A stretch of DNA of 64,000 nucleotides from DASTEQ01 sp040905185 (GCA_040905185.1 JBBDRZ010000007.1:682001-746000); one strand, 5' to 3'. Counted from the stretch's first letter, positions 16,236 through 25,312 are shown. Notes: generated from the sequence alone by a model not told the origin. Program-made: numbers and translations.

Positions 16236-16817
16236 ATGGAGCCCGATCCCCGCGCCCGCCTGGTCGAGGACGCGGTCCGCACCCTACTGACCGAGGTCGG
16301 AGAGGATCCCGACCGACCCGGCCTGCGCGGCACCCCGGGGCGGGTGCGGCGCACGCTTGAGCAGCTGACCGACGGCTATCGCACCGACCCGGACTCGCTC
16401 CTGGAAGGTGCGGCCTTCGACGTCGACTACGACGAGATGGTCGTGGTCCGCGACATCGAGCTGTACTCGCTGTGCGAGCACCACCTGATCCCGTTCTTTG
16501 GCCACGCCCATATCGGGTATCTGCCCCGCGGCATGGTCATCGGTCTGTCGAAGATCCCGCGCGTGGTGGACCTGTTCGCGCACCGCCTCCAGCTCCAGGA
16601 GCGGATGACCCAGCAGATCGCCGATTTCCTGATGACCCGCCTGAAGCCGAAGGGGGTCGGCGTGGTGCTCGAGACGACCCACCTGTGCATCGCGATGCGC
16701 GGGGTCCGCCGCCCCGGGGCGACCATGGTCACCTCCGCCATGCTCGGCACGTTCCGCAGCGACCCCAAGACCCGGGCCGAGTTCCTGACCTTCATTGGCC
16801 GCTCGTTCGAGCGGTAG
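16236..16817 (+). CDS. folE: GTP cyclohydrolase I
   Basis: The 193-residue enzyme converts GTP to 7,8-dihydroneopterin triphosphate, the first step of folate (and pterin) synthesis. The zinc-binding motif LCEHHLIPFFG contains the catalytic Cys and His. Other family blocks are HIGYLPRGMVIGLSKIPRVV, QLQERMT, and ETTHLCIAMRGVRRPGA with the second zinc Cys. The ATG at 16236 was chosen because TAGCAT ends 8 nt upstream, which predicts a leaderless transcript. The pterin carbinolamine dehydratase gene follows after 15 nt. Confidence 0.96.
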   Translation: MEPDPRARLVEDAVRTLLTEVGEDPDRPGLRGTPGRVRRTLEQLTDGYRTDPDSLLEGAAFDVDYDEMVVVRDIELYSLCEHHLIPFFGHAHIGYLPRGMVIGLSKIPRVVDLFAHRLQLQERMTQQIADFLMTRLKPKGVGVVLETTHLCIAMRGVRRPGATMVTSAMLGTFRSDPKTRAEFLTFIGRSFER

Positions 16818-16832
16818 CCGACCACCAGACCG

Positions 16833-17156
16833 ATGCCGTACGCTCCGCTACTGTCCGAGGACAAGATCGACGAGGCACTCCGGGCATTGCCGGAATGGCG
16901 GCGCGAGGGGGAGACCCTGGTCCGGACGGTCCGTTGCCCATCCTTCCGGGACGCGATGGCCCTGGTCAACGCGGTGGCCGATGCCGCCGAGGCGGCCGAT
17001 CACCATCCCGACATCGACATCCGCTGGCGACGGGTGACGTTTCGGCTCACGACCAAGGCCGCCGGAGGCTTGACAGGGCGTGATGTCGAGATGGCGGCCA
17101 CGATCGGAAGGCTCGTGCCGGCCGAGGTGACCGGGCTAGAATCGCCGGGCCGATGA
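16833..17156 (+). CDS. Pterin-4a-carbinolamine dehydratase
   Basis: The 107-residue protein has the family core DHHPDIDIRWRRVTFRLTTK, whose His-His-Pro motif dehydrates 4a-hydroxytetrahydropterin. It also has the helix FRDAMALVNAVADAAEAA. The enzyme normally recycles tetrahydrobiopterin or acts in folate-related side reactions. Its position directly after folE supports a pterin role. The last codons overlap the start of the B12-binding mutase subunit by 4 nt, yet that gene also has its own -10 box, so the link to the mutase genes may be accidental. Confidence 0.93.
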   Translation: MPYAPLLSEDKIDEALRALPEWRREGETLVRTVRCPSFRDAMALVNAVADAAEAADHHPDIDIRWRRVTFRLTTKAAGGLTGRDVEMAATIGRLVPAEVTGLESPGR

Positions 17157-17569
17157 CCGCCGACGCGTCCGCCCGCCCGATCCGCGTCCTGCTCGCCAAA
17201 CCCGGCCTGGACGGTCACGACCGCGGAGCCAAGGTGCTGGCGCGGGGCCTTCGCGACGAGGGGTTCGAGGTCATCTACACCGGCCTGCGCCAGACCCCGG
17301 AGATGGTGGCCGATGCCGCCGAGCAGGAGGACGTCGACGTGGTCGGCCTGTCCATCCTGTCCGGTGCCCACATGACCCTGCTGCCGCGGATCGTGGAGCT
17401 CGTCCGGGACAAGGGGCTGGACGACGTGCTGGTGGCGGCTGGCGGGATCATCCCTGACGCCGATGTCGCCAAGCTCAGGGCGGCCGGCGTGGCGGAGGTG
17501 TTCGGCCCGGGGACGACCATCGGCCAGGTCGCGGCCTACTTCCGGGAGCACGCCCGTCGGCGTGCCTGA
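17153..17569 (+). CDS. B12-binding small subunit of acyl-CoA mutase
   Basis: The 138-residue protein is the stand-alone cobalamin domain of the MCM/ICM family. It has the base-off/His-on motif DGHDRG (residues 20-25, His22 as lower axial ligand), then GLSILSG (65-71) and LVAAGGIIPD (93-102), matching DxHxxG...SxL...GG. It should pair with the large subunit at 1233, some 14 kb away on the other strand. The ATG overlaps the preceding stop by 4 nt. A TAGAAT box lies 10 nt upstream, so a separate near-leaderless message is possible. MeaB follows with an 8-nt overlap. Confidence 0.93.
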   Translation: MTADASARPIRVLLAKPGLDGHDRGAKVLARGLRDEGFEVIYTGLRQTPEMVADAAEQEDVDVVGLSILSGAHMTLLPRIVELVRDKGLDDVLVAAGGIIPDADVAKLRAAGVAEVFGPGTTIGQVAAYFREHARRRA

Positions 17570-18473
17570 GCTGGCGGAGCGGCTGCGCGACGCGCAGGCC
17601 GGCGACCGCCGGGCGCTGGCCCGGCTGCTGACCGATCTCGAGGACGGGGCGCTGCCCCCGTCCGAGCTGGGAGCCCTCATCGCCGCCGGACGCGACGCCC
17701 ACCTGGTGGGGATCACCGGCCCTCCCGGAAGCGGCAAGTCGACCCTCGTCAATGCCCTCGTGGCAGCGTGGCGGAGCCGCGGCCGGCGGGTGGGCGTGAT
17801 CGCCGTCGATCCCAGCTCCCCGATGACCGGCGGCGCGATCATGGGGGACCGGATCCGGATGATGGACCACGCCGGCGATGATGGCGTCTTCGTGCGGTCC
17901 ATGGCCTCGCGGGGCGGGCTGGGCGGGCTGGCGGCGACGACCTGGCTCACGGCTGCCGCCCTGGACGCGGCCGGCTACGACCCGGTGGTCATCGAGACCG
18001 TCGGCGCCGGGCAGGCCGAGGTCGAGATCGCGACCCTGGCCGAGACGACGGTCGTGGTCGAAGTGCCCGAGATGGGCGACGAGGTGCAGGCCATCAAGGC
18101 CGGGCTGCTGGAGATCGCCGACGTGGTCGTGGTCAACAAGGGCGATCGGCCCGGCGCCGACCGGGCCGCCCGGCAGCTGCGGGCCATGCTCTCCACCGCG
18201 GGCGGCCGCGTGTCCCGACCGGCGCCGCCGGTGCTGGTGTCCATCGCCATCGCCGGCGACGGCGTCGAGCCGCTGCGCGAGGCGATCGAGGCTCATCGGG
18301 CGGGCCGCACGCCCGAGCAGGTCCGGACCCGTGCCGGGGAGCTGCTGCGCCGGGCCGTGGCCGCCCGCGCATACGAGCGAGCGGCTCGCTCCGCGGACTG
18401 GGCGGCGGCCGTGACGGCCGTGGCCGAGCGACGCGAGGATCCGTTCAGTGCCGCCGACCGTCTGCTCGGCTGA
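17562..18473 (+). CDS. meaB: MeaB/ArgK-type GTPase, mutase chaperone
   Basis: The 303-residue G-protein loads and protects the B12 cofactor of acyl-CoA mutases. It has the P-loop GITGPPGSGKSTLVNALV (about residues 50-67), the switch region DPSSPMTGGAIMGDRIRM, ETVGAGQAEVEIA, the VVEVPEMGDEVQAIKAG stretch and the NKGD guanine-specificity motif. The GTG at 17562 is preferred; the open frame continues to 17463 but that part lies inside the B12 subunit gene. Direct adjacency to the B12 subunit is the usual arrangement. Confidence 0.95.
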   Translation: MPELAERLRDAQAGDRRALARLLTDLEDGALPPSELGALIAAGRDAHLVGITGPPGSGKSTLVNALVAAWRSRGRRVGVIAVDPSSPMTGGAIMGDRIRMMDHAGDDGVFVRSMASRGGLGGLAATTWLTAAALDAAGYDPVVIETVGAGQAEVEIATLAETTVVVEVPEMGDEVQAIKAGLLEIADVVVVNKGDRPGADRAARQLRAMLSTAGGRVSRPAPPVLVSIAIAGDGVEPLREAIEAHRAGRTPEQVRTRAGELLRRAVAARAYERAARSADWAAAVTAVAERREDPFSAADRLLG

Positions 18474-18497
18474 CGGCGGCTGCTAGGCTTTCCCGCC

Positions 18498-19370
18498 ATG
18501 AGCCTGGACCGGGTCTTCGTCCTCGGCGCGGGCTTGATGGGCCACGGCATCGCCCAGGTCAGTGCCACGGCCGGCAAGGCCGTCACCCTCGCCGACCGGA
18601 CCGAGGACCTGGCAGCCAAGGGGCGGCAGAGGATCGCCGGTAACCTGGCTCGCCAGGTCGAGAAGGGCAAGCTCGACCAGGCGGCCGCGGACGCGATCCT
18701 GGGCCGCGTGACGACCGGGGTGGGGGTCGAAGGAGCGGGCGGCCACGACCTCGTCATCGAGGCCGTGTTCGAGGATGAGGCCCTCAAGCGCGAGAGCTGG
18801 GCCGCCATCACCGACGTCGCCGACGCGGCGGCGATCTTTGCCACCAACACCTCGTCGATCAGCATCACGGCCCTGGCCACGGCCACCGATCGGCCGGATC
18901 GGTTCATCGGCCTCCACTTCTTCTCGCCCGTCCCGGTCATGGGACTGATCGAGATCATCCGCGGTCTGGAGACTGCCGATGCGACCGCCTCCGCCTGCCA
19001 TGAGTTCGCCGGCCAGCTCGGCAAGACCGTGATCGAGAGCCGGGACTACCCCGGCTTCATCGTCAACCGCATGCTGGCGCCGTTCATCAACGAGGCGGTC
19101 TTCGCCCTCATGGACGGGACGGGAACGGCCGAGGCGATCGACAACGGAGCCCGGCTGGGGCTGAACCACCCGATCGGCCCACTCGAGCTGTCCGACTTCG
19201 TCGGCAACGACGTGATGCTGAGCATCCTCGACGTCCTGTACCGCGGCTTCGGCGACCCGAAGTTCCGGGCCGCCCCGCTGTTGCGCCAGATGGTGGCAGC
19301 CGGACACCTGGGCCGAAAATCGGGCCATGGCTTCTATCGGTACGACGAACGGGGACATAAGATCGCCTGA
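18498..19370 (+). CDS. 3-hydroxyacyl-CoA dehydrogenase (3-hydroxybutyryl-CoA type)
   Basis: The 290-residue enzyme oxidises 3-hydroxyacyl-CoA with NAD. The Rossmann motif is FVLGAGLMGHGIAQ. The catalytic His lies in GLHFFSPVPVMGLIEII, and the substrate helix motif ATNTSSISIT and the C-domain block DYPGFIVNRMLAPFINEAV are present. TAGGCT ends 8 nt before the ATG, so the message is probably leaderless. With the ligase, thiolase and mutase genes around it, it points to beta-oxidation or butyrate-level acyl-CoA metabolism. Confidence 0.94.
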   Translation: MSLDRVFVLGAGLMGHGIAQVSATAGKAVTLADRTEDLAAKGRQRIAGNLARQVEKGKLDQAAADAILGRVTTGVGVEGAGGHDLVIEAVFEDEALKRESWAAITDVADAAAIFATNTSSISITALATATDRPDRFIGLHFFSPVPVMGLIEIIRGLETADATASACHEFAGQLGKTVIESRDYPGFIVNRMLAPFINEAVFALMDGTGTAEAIDNGARLGLNHPIGPLELSDFVGNDVMLSILDVLYRGFGDPKFRAAPLLRQMVAAGHLGRKSGHGFYRYDERGHKIA

Positions 19371-19392
19371 CCCCGGAGGAGAGGAGACATCG

Positions 19393-21285
19393 ATGACGAC
19401 TGCGGCACCCAATGCCCCCGTGGCCCCTGCGCCGGCTGGGCGACGCATGTGGAACGAGGTCGAGCCGCTGCTGATGCCGGACGACCAGAAAGCCCGCAGC
19501 GTCGTCGAGCTCATCCATCGGTCAGTCGAGCGCCTGCCCGACAAGGAAGCGCTGCGCTGGAAGCTGCCCAAGGACGGCGGCTGGGTGAGCCGGAGCTACG
19601 CCGAGTTCTGGGACTGGGTGACGCGCGCGTCGCTGGGCCTCGACGGCCTGGGCATCGGGGACGGGGACACCGTCTGCATTGCCTCGCGTACCCGCCCCGA
19701 GTGGCTGGTCGCGGATCTCGCCACGCTGGCCCTGGGGGCGGTCACGTGTCCGATCTATCCCCAGACCGAGCCGGGCCAGATGGCCTTCATCATCAACAAC
19801 GTGGGTGCCCGCCTGGTGTTCGTGGAGAACGCGCAGCTGGCCGCCAAGGTGGAGTCCATCCGCGCCGAATGCCCGACCCTCCGTCAGGTGGTCACCTTCG
19901 ACGCATCGGGCAAGTTCGCGGCCGGGACGCAGACCCTGGACGACCTGGCGGCGCGCGAAGCTGATGCGGCGCAGCGCGCGGCCTGGGAGGCGGGCTGGCG
20001 GGCCATCCCGCGCGAGCACCTGATGACGATCATCCACACCTCGGGCACGACCGCCAACCCGAAGGGCGCGATGCTCACCCACGCCGGCGTCCTGTACAAC
20101 TACGAGGCCGCGGTCCAGATCGTCGACTTTTACGAGACCGACCTGTTCTTGTCCTGGCTGCCCCTGTCCCACATCTTCGAGCGACTTACGGGCGAGGTCA
20201 TCCCCCTCGCCCACGGGTCCACGGTCGCCTATGCCGAGCCGCTCATCGAGCGCCTGGCCGACAACATGGTCGAGGTCCGTCCCACCGTGATGGCAGCCGT
20301 GCCGCGCTTCTACGAGCGAGTCTACGGTCGGGTCCTGGCATCGGTCGAGGCTGCGCCGCCGCTGCGCCGGCGCATCTTCCACTGGGCGATCGAGGTTGGG
20401 CGCAAGCGGTACCTGAACCACCTTGCCGGCAAGCCCGATGGGATGGGGCTGAAGATCCAGCACGCCATCGCCGACCGTCTCGTGTACCACAAGGTCAAGG
20501 CTCGGACCGGCGGCCGGGTGCGCTACTTCGTGTCCGGCTCCGCACCGCTGTCCCGGGAGGTGGGCGAGTTCTTCTACGCGCTCGGCATCCTCATCCTGGA
20601 GGGGTACGGCCTGTCCGAGACCAGCCCCTTGGTCAGCATCAACCGCCCGGGCGATTTCGTGTTCGGGACGGTCGGCCGCCCGTCACCTGCGACCGAGGTC
20701 CGGATCGATCCGGAGACCGGCGAGATCCAGGTCCGCGGGCCGCAGATCATGCTGGGCTACCTCAACCAGCCGGACGAGACGGCGAAGGCGATCGACCCCG
20801 ACGGCTGGTTCCATACCGGTGACATCGGGGAGCTGGATGCGATCGGGCGCATCACGATCACCGATCGGCTGAAGAACATCATCGTCCTGGCCAACGGCAA
20901 GAACGTGTCACCGGGCCCCATGGAGGCGGCACTCTCCGCCAGCAAGTACATCGCCCAGGCCATCATCCTGGGAGACCGCCAGCCCTACACCGGGGCGCTC
21001 ATCGCGCCCAACTTCGACGAGCTGCTGCCGTGGGCCGAGGCCCATGGGTTGGGCGGCATGCCGCCGGAGCAGCTGGTCGAGGAGCGTGCCGTCCGCCAGC
21101 TGATCGAGGGTGATGTGCGGACGCTGCTGGACGACTTCGCCGTCTTCGAGCGCCCGCGGCGCGTCGCGCTGCTGCCCCGCGCCCTGGACGAGGAGAACGG
21201 GGAGCTGACGCCGACCCTGAAGACCAAGCTGCGGGTGGTCCAGGAGAACTGGCCGACCCAGATCGACCGGCTGTTCGAGGACTAG
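19393..21285 (+). CDS. Long-chain acyl-CoA synthetase (AMP-forming)
   Basis: The 630-residue ANL-family ligase activates fatty acids to acyl-CoA through an acyl-adenylate. It has the P-loop HTSGTTANPKGAMLTHAG, the A5 motif GYGLSETSPLVSINRPG, DGWFHTGDIGELD, and the hinge ITDRLKNIIVLANGKNVSPG. The N-terminal part matches the FACL/LACS type (WLVADLATLALGAVTCPIYP). The ATG at 19393 has a strong GGAGGAGAGGAG purine run upstream. It follows the hydroxyacyl-CoA dehydrogenase by 22 nt. Confidence 0.93.
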   Translation: MTTAAPNAPVAPAPAGRRMWNEVEPLLMPDDQKARSVVELIHRSVERLPDKEALRWKLPKDGGWVSRSYAEFWDWVTRASLGLDGLGIGDGDTVCIASRTRPEWLVADLATLALGAVTCPIYPQTEPGQMAFIINNVGARLVFVENAQLAAKVESIRAECPTLRQVVTFDASGKFAAGTQTLDDLAAREADAAQRAAWEAGWRAIPREHLMTIIHTSGTTANPKGAMLTHAGVLYNYEAAVQIVDFYETDLFLSWLPLSHIFERLTGEVIPLAHGSTVAYAEPLIERLADNMVEVRPTVMAAVPRFYERVYGRVLASVEAAPPLRRRIFHWAIEVGRKRYLNHLAGKPDGMGLKIQHAIADRLVYHKVKARTGGRVRYFVSGSAPLSREVGEFFYALGILILEGYGLSETSPLVSINRPGDFVFGTVGRPSPATEVRIDPETGEIQVRGPQIMLGYLNQPDETAKAIDPDGWFHTGDIGELDAIGRITITDRLKNIIVLANGKNVSPGPMEAALSASKYIAQAIILGDRQPYTGALIAPNFDELLPWAEAHGLGGMPPEQLVEERAVRQLIEGDVRTLLDDFAVFERPRRVALLPRALDEENGELTPTLKTKLRVVQENWPTQIDRLFED

Positions 21286-21355
21286 GGCACGCCGGCCTGA
21301 TTCCGGCCTGGGCCGATTCGGCCCCGGCACCGGCTTTCGGGCTAGCATGAAGCCG

Positions 21356-22540
21356 ATGTCGTCGGACGTATTCATCCTGTCTGCCGCCCGCACGCCCATC
21401 GGCAAGTTCGGCGGAGGCCTGTCCACGGTGCCGGCCACGGACCTGGGCGCGGTCGCCATCCGGGCGGCAGTTGAGCGGGCGGGCATCGCCGGCGAGCAGG
21501 TGGACGAGGTCTTCATGGGTCAGGTCATCCAGGCCGGCGCGGGCCAGGCCCCCGCCCGCCAGGCCGCGCGCAAGGCCGGCCTCCCGGACTCCGTCAGCGC
21601 CACCACCATCAACAAGGTGTGTGGCTCGGGCCTTAAGGCAGTGATGCTGGGCGCGGCCGCCATCCGGGCCGGCGACGCCAACGTGATCGTCGCCGGCGGC
21701 ATGGAGAACATGAACCTGGGGCCCTATCTGCTGCCGGGCGCGCGGGCTGGGTATCGGCTCGGCAACCAGGAGCTGGTGGACGCCACCGTGTACGACGGCC
21801 TGTGGTGCAGCGCCTGCGACGTCCATATGGGCATCCACGCCGAGCGCGTCGCGGCCAAGCACGGTGTCAGCCGCGAGGCACAGGACGCCTTCGCCCTGCG
21901 GTCCCATCAGCGCGCCCTGGCAGCCATCGTATCGGGCGCGTTCGCCGACGAGATCGTGCCGGTCGAAGTGCCCGGCAGGAAAGAACCGACGGTGGTCGAC
22001 ACCGATGAGGGCCCCCGCGCCGACACGTCCGCCGAGGCCCTGGCCCGGCTCAAGCCCGCCTTCCAGACCGACGACGGCACCGTCACCGCCGGCAACTCGC
22101 CGGGCATCACCGATGGCGCCGCGGCCCTGGTCCTGGCCTCGTCCGAGGTGGTGGAGCGCGATGGACTGCGCCCCATGGCCCGCATCACGGGCTACGCGCA
22201 GGCCGACGTCGCCCCGGAGTGGCTGTTCGAGGCGCCAATCGAGGGCGTCCAACGATTGGTCGGACGAGTGGGTGTGCCCCTCGCCGAGTTCGACCTGATC
22301 GAGATCAACGAGGCCTTCGCCGCCCAGGTCCTGGCCGATGGCAACGCCCTGGGGTTCGACTGGGACAAGGTCAACGTCAATGGCGGTGCGGTGGCCCTGG
22401 GTCATCCGATCGGAGCGTCTGGCGCGCGAGTCCTGACCACGCTCCTGTACGCCCTGCGCCACCGCGGCGGGACGCGCGGCCTGGCCACCCTGTGCCTGGG
22501 CGGCGGGGGAGCGGTGGCACTGGCCGTGGAGATCGCCTAG
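21356..22540 (+). CDS. Acetyl-CoA acetyltransferase (thiolase)
   Basis: The 394-residue thiolase carries the nucleophilic Cys in NKVCGSGLKAVMLG, the active-site GHPIGASGARVLTTLLYALR, and the second Cys in LATLCLGGGGAVALAVE. EINEAFAAQVLAD is also typical. It either cleaves 3-ketoacyl-CoA or condenses two acetyl-CoA. I preferred the ATG at 21356 over that at 21347, because the upstream ATG overlaps a TAGCAT -10 box and homologs begin close to SSDVFILSAARTPIG. The message would be leaderless. Confidence 0.94.
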   Translation: MSSDVFILSAARTPIGKFGGGLSTVPATDLGAVAIRAAVERAGIAGEQVDEVFMGQVIQAGAGQAPARQAARKAGLPDSVSATTINKVCGSGLKAVMLGAAAIRAGDANVIVAGGMENMNLGPYLLPGARAGYRLGNQELVDATVYDGLWCSACDVHMGIHAERVAAKHGVSREAQDAFALRSHQRALAAIVSGAFADEIVPVEVPGRKEPTVVDTDEGPRADTSAEALARLKPAFQTDDGTVTAGNSPGITDGAAALVLASSEVVERDGLRPMARITGYAQADVAPEWLFEAPIEGVQRLVGRVGVPLAEFDLIEINEAFAAQVLADGNALGFDWDKVNVNGGAVALGHPIGASGARVLTTLLYALRHRGGTRGLATLCLGGGGAVALAVEIA

Positions 22541-22620
22541 GCTCGGCCCAAAGGGTGCGGCGCCGAAGGCCCCGCCTTGCCGCGGCCCAAGTGGCACTCG
22601 GCGTCGCGCGGCCCCGCCCG

Positions 22621-22626
22621 TATAAT
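22621..22626 (+). promoter_or_regulatory. Consensus -10 box (TATAAT) of the catalytic GDH gene
   Basis: A perfect TATAAT stands out in otherwise GC-rich intergenic DNA 55 nt before the GDH start. No good -35 match is seen at normal spacing. The predicted leader is about 48 nt and includes a short T-run, with GGAG near 22662 as a possible ribosome site. Confidence 0.6.
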
Positions 22627-22680
22627 CGGCGCGCTTTTTCGCCCGTTCCAGCCCGCCACCACGGAGCGTGTCCGTCACCC

Positions 22681-23949
22681 ATGACCGATTACTCGTCCGT
22701 CGCCGAGGCGCCGAACATCTGGGCCGTTGCCCAGCAGCAGTTCGACGAGGCTGCCGAGAAGCTCGACCTCGATCCGGGCCTGCGCCGAGTCCTCCGCGTT
22801 CCGAAGCGCGAGCTGACGGTCCACTTCCCGGTGACCATGGACGACGGCCATGTGGAGGTCTTCACGGGCTACCGAGTCCAGCACAACCTCTCGCGCGGGC
22901 CGGCCAAGGGCGGCATCCGCTACCACCAGGACGTCACCCTGGACGAGGTCCGGGCCCTGGCCATGTGGATGACCTGGAAGTGCGCGGTGGTCAACATCCC
23001 CTACGGAGGCGGGAAGGGAGGCGTGATCGTCGATCCCAAACAACTTTCGCAGCGCGAGCTGGAGGGCCTGACCCGGCGCTTCACGACCGAGATCAGCCCG
23101 CTCATCGGCCCCGACCGTGACATTCCGGCTCCCGACGTCAACACGAATGCTCAGACCATGGCCTGGATGATGGACACCTACTCCATGCACAACGGCTACA
23201 CCATCTCGGGCGTCGTGACCGGCAAGCCGGTCGCCATCGGCGGATCGCTGGGGCGCAACGAGGCCACCGCCCGAGGTGCGGTGTTCACCCTGCAGCAGGC
23301 CTCCCGGCAGCTGCACCTGCACCTCGACGAGGCACGGGTCGCCATCCAGGGCTACGGCAACGCAGGGTCCATCGCCGCGCAGCTCCTGGCCGCTGAGGGG
23401 TCGACCATCGTCGCAGTCAGCGACTCGTCCGGTGCCATCCACAACCCGAGCGGCCTCGACCCGGCCAAGGTCAGCGCGTGGAAGCAGGAGCACGGCACGG
23501 TGGCCGGCTTCCCCGGCGCGGATGCGGTCAGTAACGAGGAGCTGCTGACCCTCCCCTGCGACATCCTCATTCCCGCCGCGCTGGAGAACCAGATCACGCG
23601 CAGCATCGCGGACCGGATCCAGGCCAAGGTGGTGGCCGAGGCCGCCAACGGCCCGACCACGCCTGAGGCGGATGAGATCCTGTACGAGCGCGGGATCTTC
23701 CTGATCCCCGACATCCTGTGCAATGCGGGTGGCGTCACGGTCAGCTACTTCGAATGGGTCCAGGACATGCAGTCGTTCTTCTGGACCGAGGCTCGGATCA
23801 ACGAGAGCCTGAAGGAGATCATGGATCGGGCCTTCGAGGCGGTCCATCGGATGAGCGACCTGCACGAGGTCCACATGCGAACTGCCGCCTACATGGTCGC
23901 CGTGTCGCGGGTCGCGGAGGCCACCACGTTGCGGGGCCTGTACCCGTAG
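22681..23949 (+). CDS. Glu/Leu/Phe/Val dehydrogenase (glutamate dehydrogenase, catalytic)
   Basis: The 422-residue enzyme interconverts glutamate and 2-oxoglutarate plus ammonia. Substrate and catalytic lysines are intact: Lys76 in GPAKGGIRY, Lys100 in MWMTWK, Lys112 in PYGGGKGGV. The dinucleotide site is IQGYGNAGSIA, and VVAEAANGPTTPEADEIL is a further family block. It is a close paralog of the protein at 2906, with equal length and near-identical C-terminus, but has none of its substitutions. The ATG at 22681 was chosen because the paralogs align from there; the open frame upstream is non-coding overlap with the thiolase region. Confidence 0.95.
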   Translation: MTDYSSVAEAPNIWAVAQQQFDEAAEKLDLDPGLRRVLRVPKRELTVHFPVTMDDGHVEVFTGYRVQHNLSRGPAKGGIRYHQDVTLDEVRALAMWMTWKCAVVNIPYGGGKGGVIVDPKQLSQRELEGLTRRFTTEISPLIGPDRDIPAPDVNTNAQTMAWMMDTYSMHNGYTISGVVTGKPVAIGGSLGRNEATARGAVFTLQQASRQLHLHLDEARVAIQGYGNAGSIAAQLLAAEGSTIVAVSDSSGAIHNPSGLDPAKVSAWKQEHGTVAGFPGADAVSNEELLTLPCDILIPAALENQITRSIADRIQAKVVAEAANGPTTPEADEILYERGIFLIPDILCNAGGVTVSYFEWVQDMQSFFWTEARINESLKEIMDRAFEAVHRMSDLHEVHMRTAAYMVAVSRVAEATTLRGLYP

Positions 23950-23952
23950 ACC

Positions 23953-24606
23953 ATGCTCGACCACGAGGAGCGCTTTCTCTTCCGGGAGGAGATCCTGACC
24001 CTCAGCAACGCCTTGTCCGAGCCGGGTCAGCTGGACAACGTCGAAGACCTGCTGGCGGATGTGACGACCAGCCCGCGATTCGACTCCGACGTCTTCACCC
24101 TGGAGCGGTCGCTCCAGGTCATGCTGGGCAACCGGGCCGGGTCGACCCTCATCGGGCTGTTGACCGTCACCCGCGAGGTGTTCGAGGAAGTGGGGCAGAT
24201 CGGCCTGGCGCCGGAGATCGGCGAGCGGATTGTCAGCTGGCGAGCCCGATTCGGGCTGGCCATCGACAACGCCCTGAACTTCCTGAACAACCCCGACGGG
24301 ATCCAGGGCCACAACTTCGGGACCCAGGTTCTGCATGGAGAAGCCGGGTCGAGCCTCCAGGGACGGCTGACCCTGGTCCGCTACAACAACGAGCCGCAAT
24401 TCTTCATCGCCGACGCCGACATCCTGCTCAATATCGCGGCCGACCTGATGGAGCGGCTGGGGGAGCACCTGGAGCCGGACATGGTGGACGCCGAGCTCGT
24501 CGCCCGGCTGCGCGAGGCGGTGGAACGGATCGAGCGCCGCGCCGGTCCCAGCGGCGGCGGTGGCTCTGGCGGTGGCGCAGCCAGCGGCGGCGGCCGCGAG
24601 GACTAG
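23953..24606 (+). CDS. Conserved-looking protein of unknown function
   Basis: The 217-residue product starts 3 nt after the GDH stop, so it is very likely co-transcribed with it. Residues 1-190 look like a folded domain with amphipathic helices (EERFLFREEILTLSNAL, VTREVFEEVGQIGLAPEIG) and a beta-rich middle (GHNFGTQVLHG, LQGRLTLVRYNNEPQFFI). The tail is a Gly/Ser linker ending in acidic residues. No known motif, signal peptide or membrane helix is visible. The tight spacing hints at a role linked to glutamate metabolism, but that is only context. Confidence 0.7.
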   Translation: MLDHEERFLFREEILTLSNALSEPGQLDNVEDLLADVTTSPRFDSDVFTLERSLQVMLGNRAGSTLIGLLTVTREVFEEVGQIGLAPEIGERIVSWRARFGLAIDNALNFLNNPDGIQGHNFGTQVLHGEAGSSLQGRLTLVRYNNEPQFFIADADILLNIAADLMERLGEHLEPDMVDAELVARLREAVERIERRAGPSGGGGSGGGAASGGGRED

Positions 24607-24618
24607 GCGAGGACCCCC

Positions 24619-25224
24619 TTGGTGCCGCCCGTGCTGCCCTTCACCGATAACCCCGAAGCCAACCGGCTGCTGGGGGAGGACCCGCTGGCGCTGCTCATCG
24701 GCTTTGCCCTTGACCAGCAGGTCACCGTCCAGCATGCGTTCAACGGCCCGTGGGAGCTGCGCCGCCGCATCGGGCACCTGGACCCGACACGGATCGCGAC
24801 CATGGACCCGGCCGAGCTGGAGCGCGTCTTCCGCGAGCGTCCCGCGTTGCATCGGTACCCCGCCTCGATGGCGGGCCGCGTGGCCGCGCTGTGCCGGGTC
24901 ATCGTGGACACCTACGACGGCGACGCCAGCCGAATCTGGCGCGAAGCCCGCGACGGCGCCGATCTCGAGGCTCGCCTGCGCGCCCTGCCATCCATCGGCG
25001 AGCTGAAGGTGAACGGGCTGCTCGCCATCCTGTCTCGCCGGTTCGGGGTCCAGCTGCCGGGACTGGCCGAGCGCCTGCCGACCTGGCCGACCCTGGGCGA
25101 CGTGGACACGCCGGAGGCGCTGGAGCGTTACCAGTCCCAGAAGCGGGCGTACAAGGCGGCCCTCCGGGCGGCGGGTGCGGAAAGCGGAGGCGTCACCGAG
25201 AGCGCAGCCAGGCGCGGCCCATAG
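24619..25224 (+). CDS. HhH-GPD-type base-excision DNA repair protein
   Basis: The 201-residue protein resembles the HhH-GPD glycosylase-like group often annotated as Fe-S assembly HesB-like repair proteins. The N-terminal DNPEANRLLGEDPLALLIGF and DQQVTVQHAFNGPW, and the hairpin LPSIGELKVNGLLAIL, are typical of it. The group lacks the four-Cys iron-sulfur loop of endonuclease III, and none is seen here. Activity of the group is poorly known. The start is TTG at 24619 or GTG at 24622; there is no ATG. It closely follows the unknown gene at 23953. Confidence 0.78.
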   Translation: MVPPVLPFTDNPEANRLLGEDPLALLIGFALDQQVTVQHAFNGPWELRRRIGHLDPTRIATMDPAELERVFRERPALHRYPASMAGRVAALCRVIVDTYDGDASRIWREARDGADLEARLRALPSIGELKVNGLLAILSRRFGVQLPGLAERLPTWPTLGDVDTPEALERYQSQKRAYKAALRAAGAESGGVTESAARRGP

Positions 25225-25259
25225 AAAAGGAGGCCGGACGTGGGCACTCGCCGGCCTCC
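25224..25259 (-). terminator. Intrinsic terminator of the CoA-biosynthesis operon
   Basis: Read on the minus strand, GGAGGCCGG and CCGGCCTCC form a 9-bp perfect stem followed by TTTTCT. It lies about 55 nt past the panC stop. On the plus strand the stem follows the HhH-GPD stop but lacks a T-run, so it mainly serves the minus strand. Confidence 0.8.
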
Positions 25260-25312
25260 CCAACCCATCCTACCCATCCCGGGGCAGCGGTCAGTAGTAC
25301 TTTCGCTCAACC

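Noticed and set aside
22592..22606. Sigma-54-like site (TGGCAC...) before glutamate dehydrogenase
   Set aside because: The -12 half does not read TTGC at the right spacing, and a perfect TATAAT lies nearby.
22675..25263. 862-codon open frame on the minus strand
   Set aside because: It is antisense to the glutamate dehydrogenase and its downstream genes, with low-complexity composition and no motifs.
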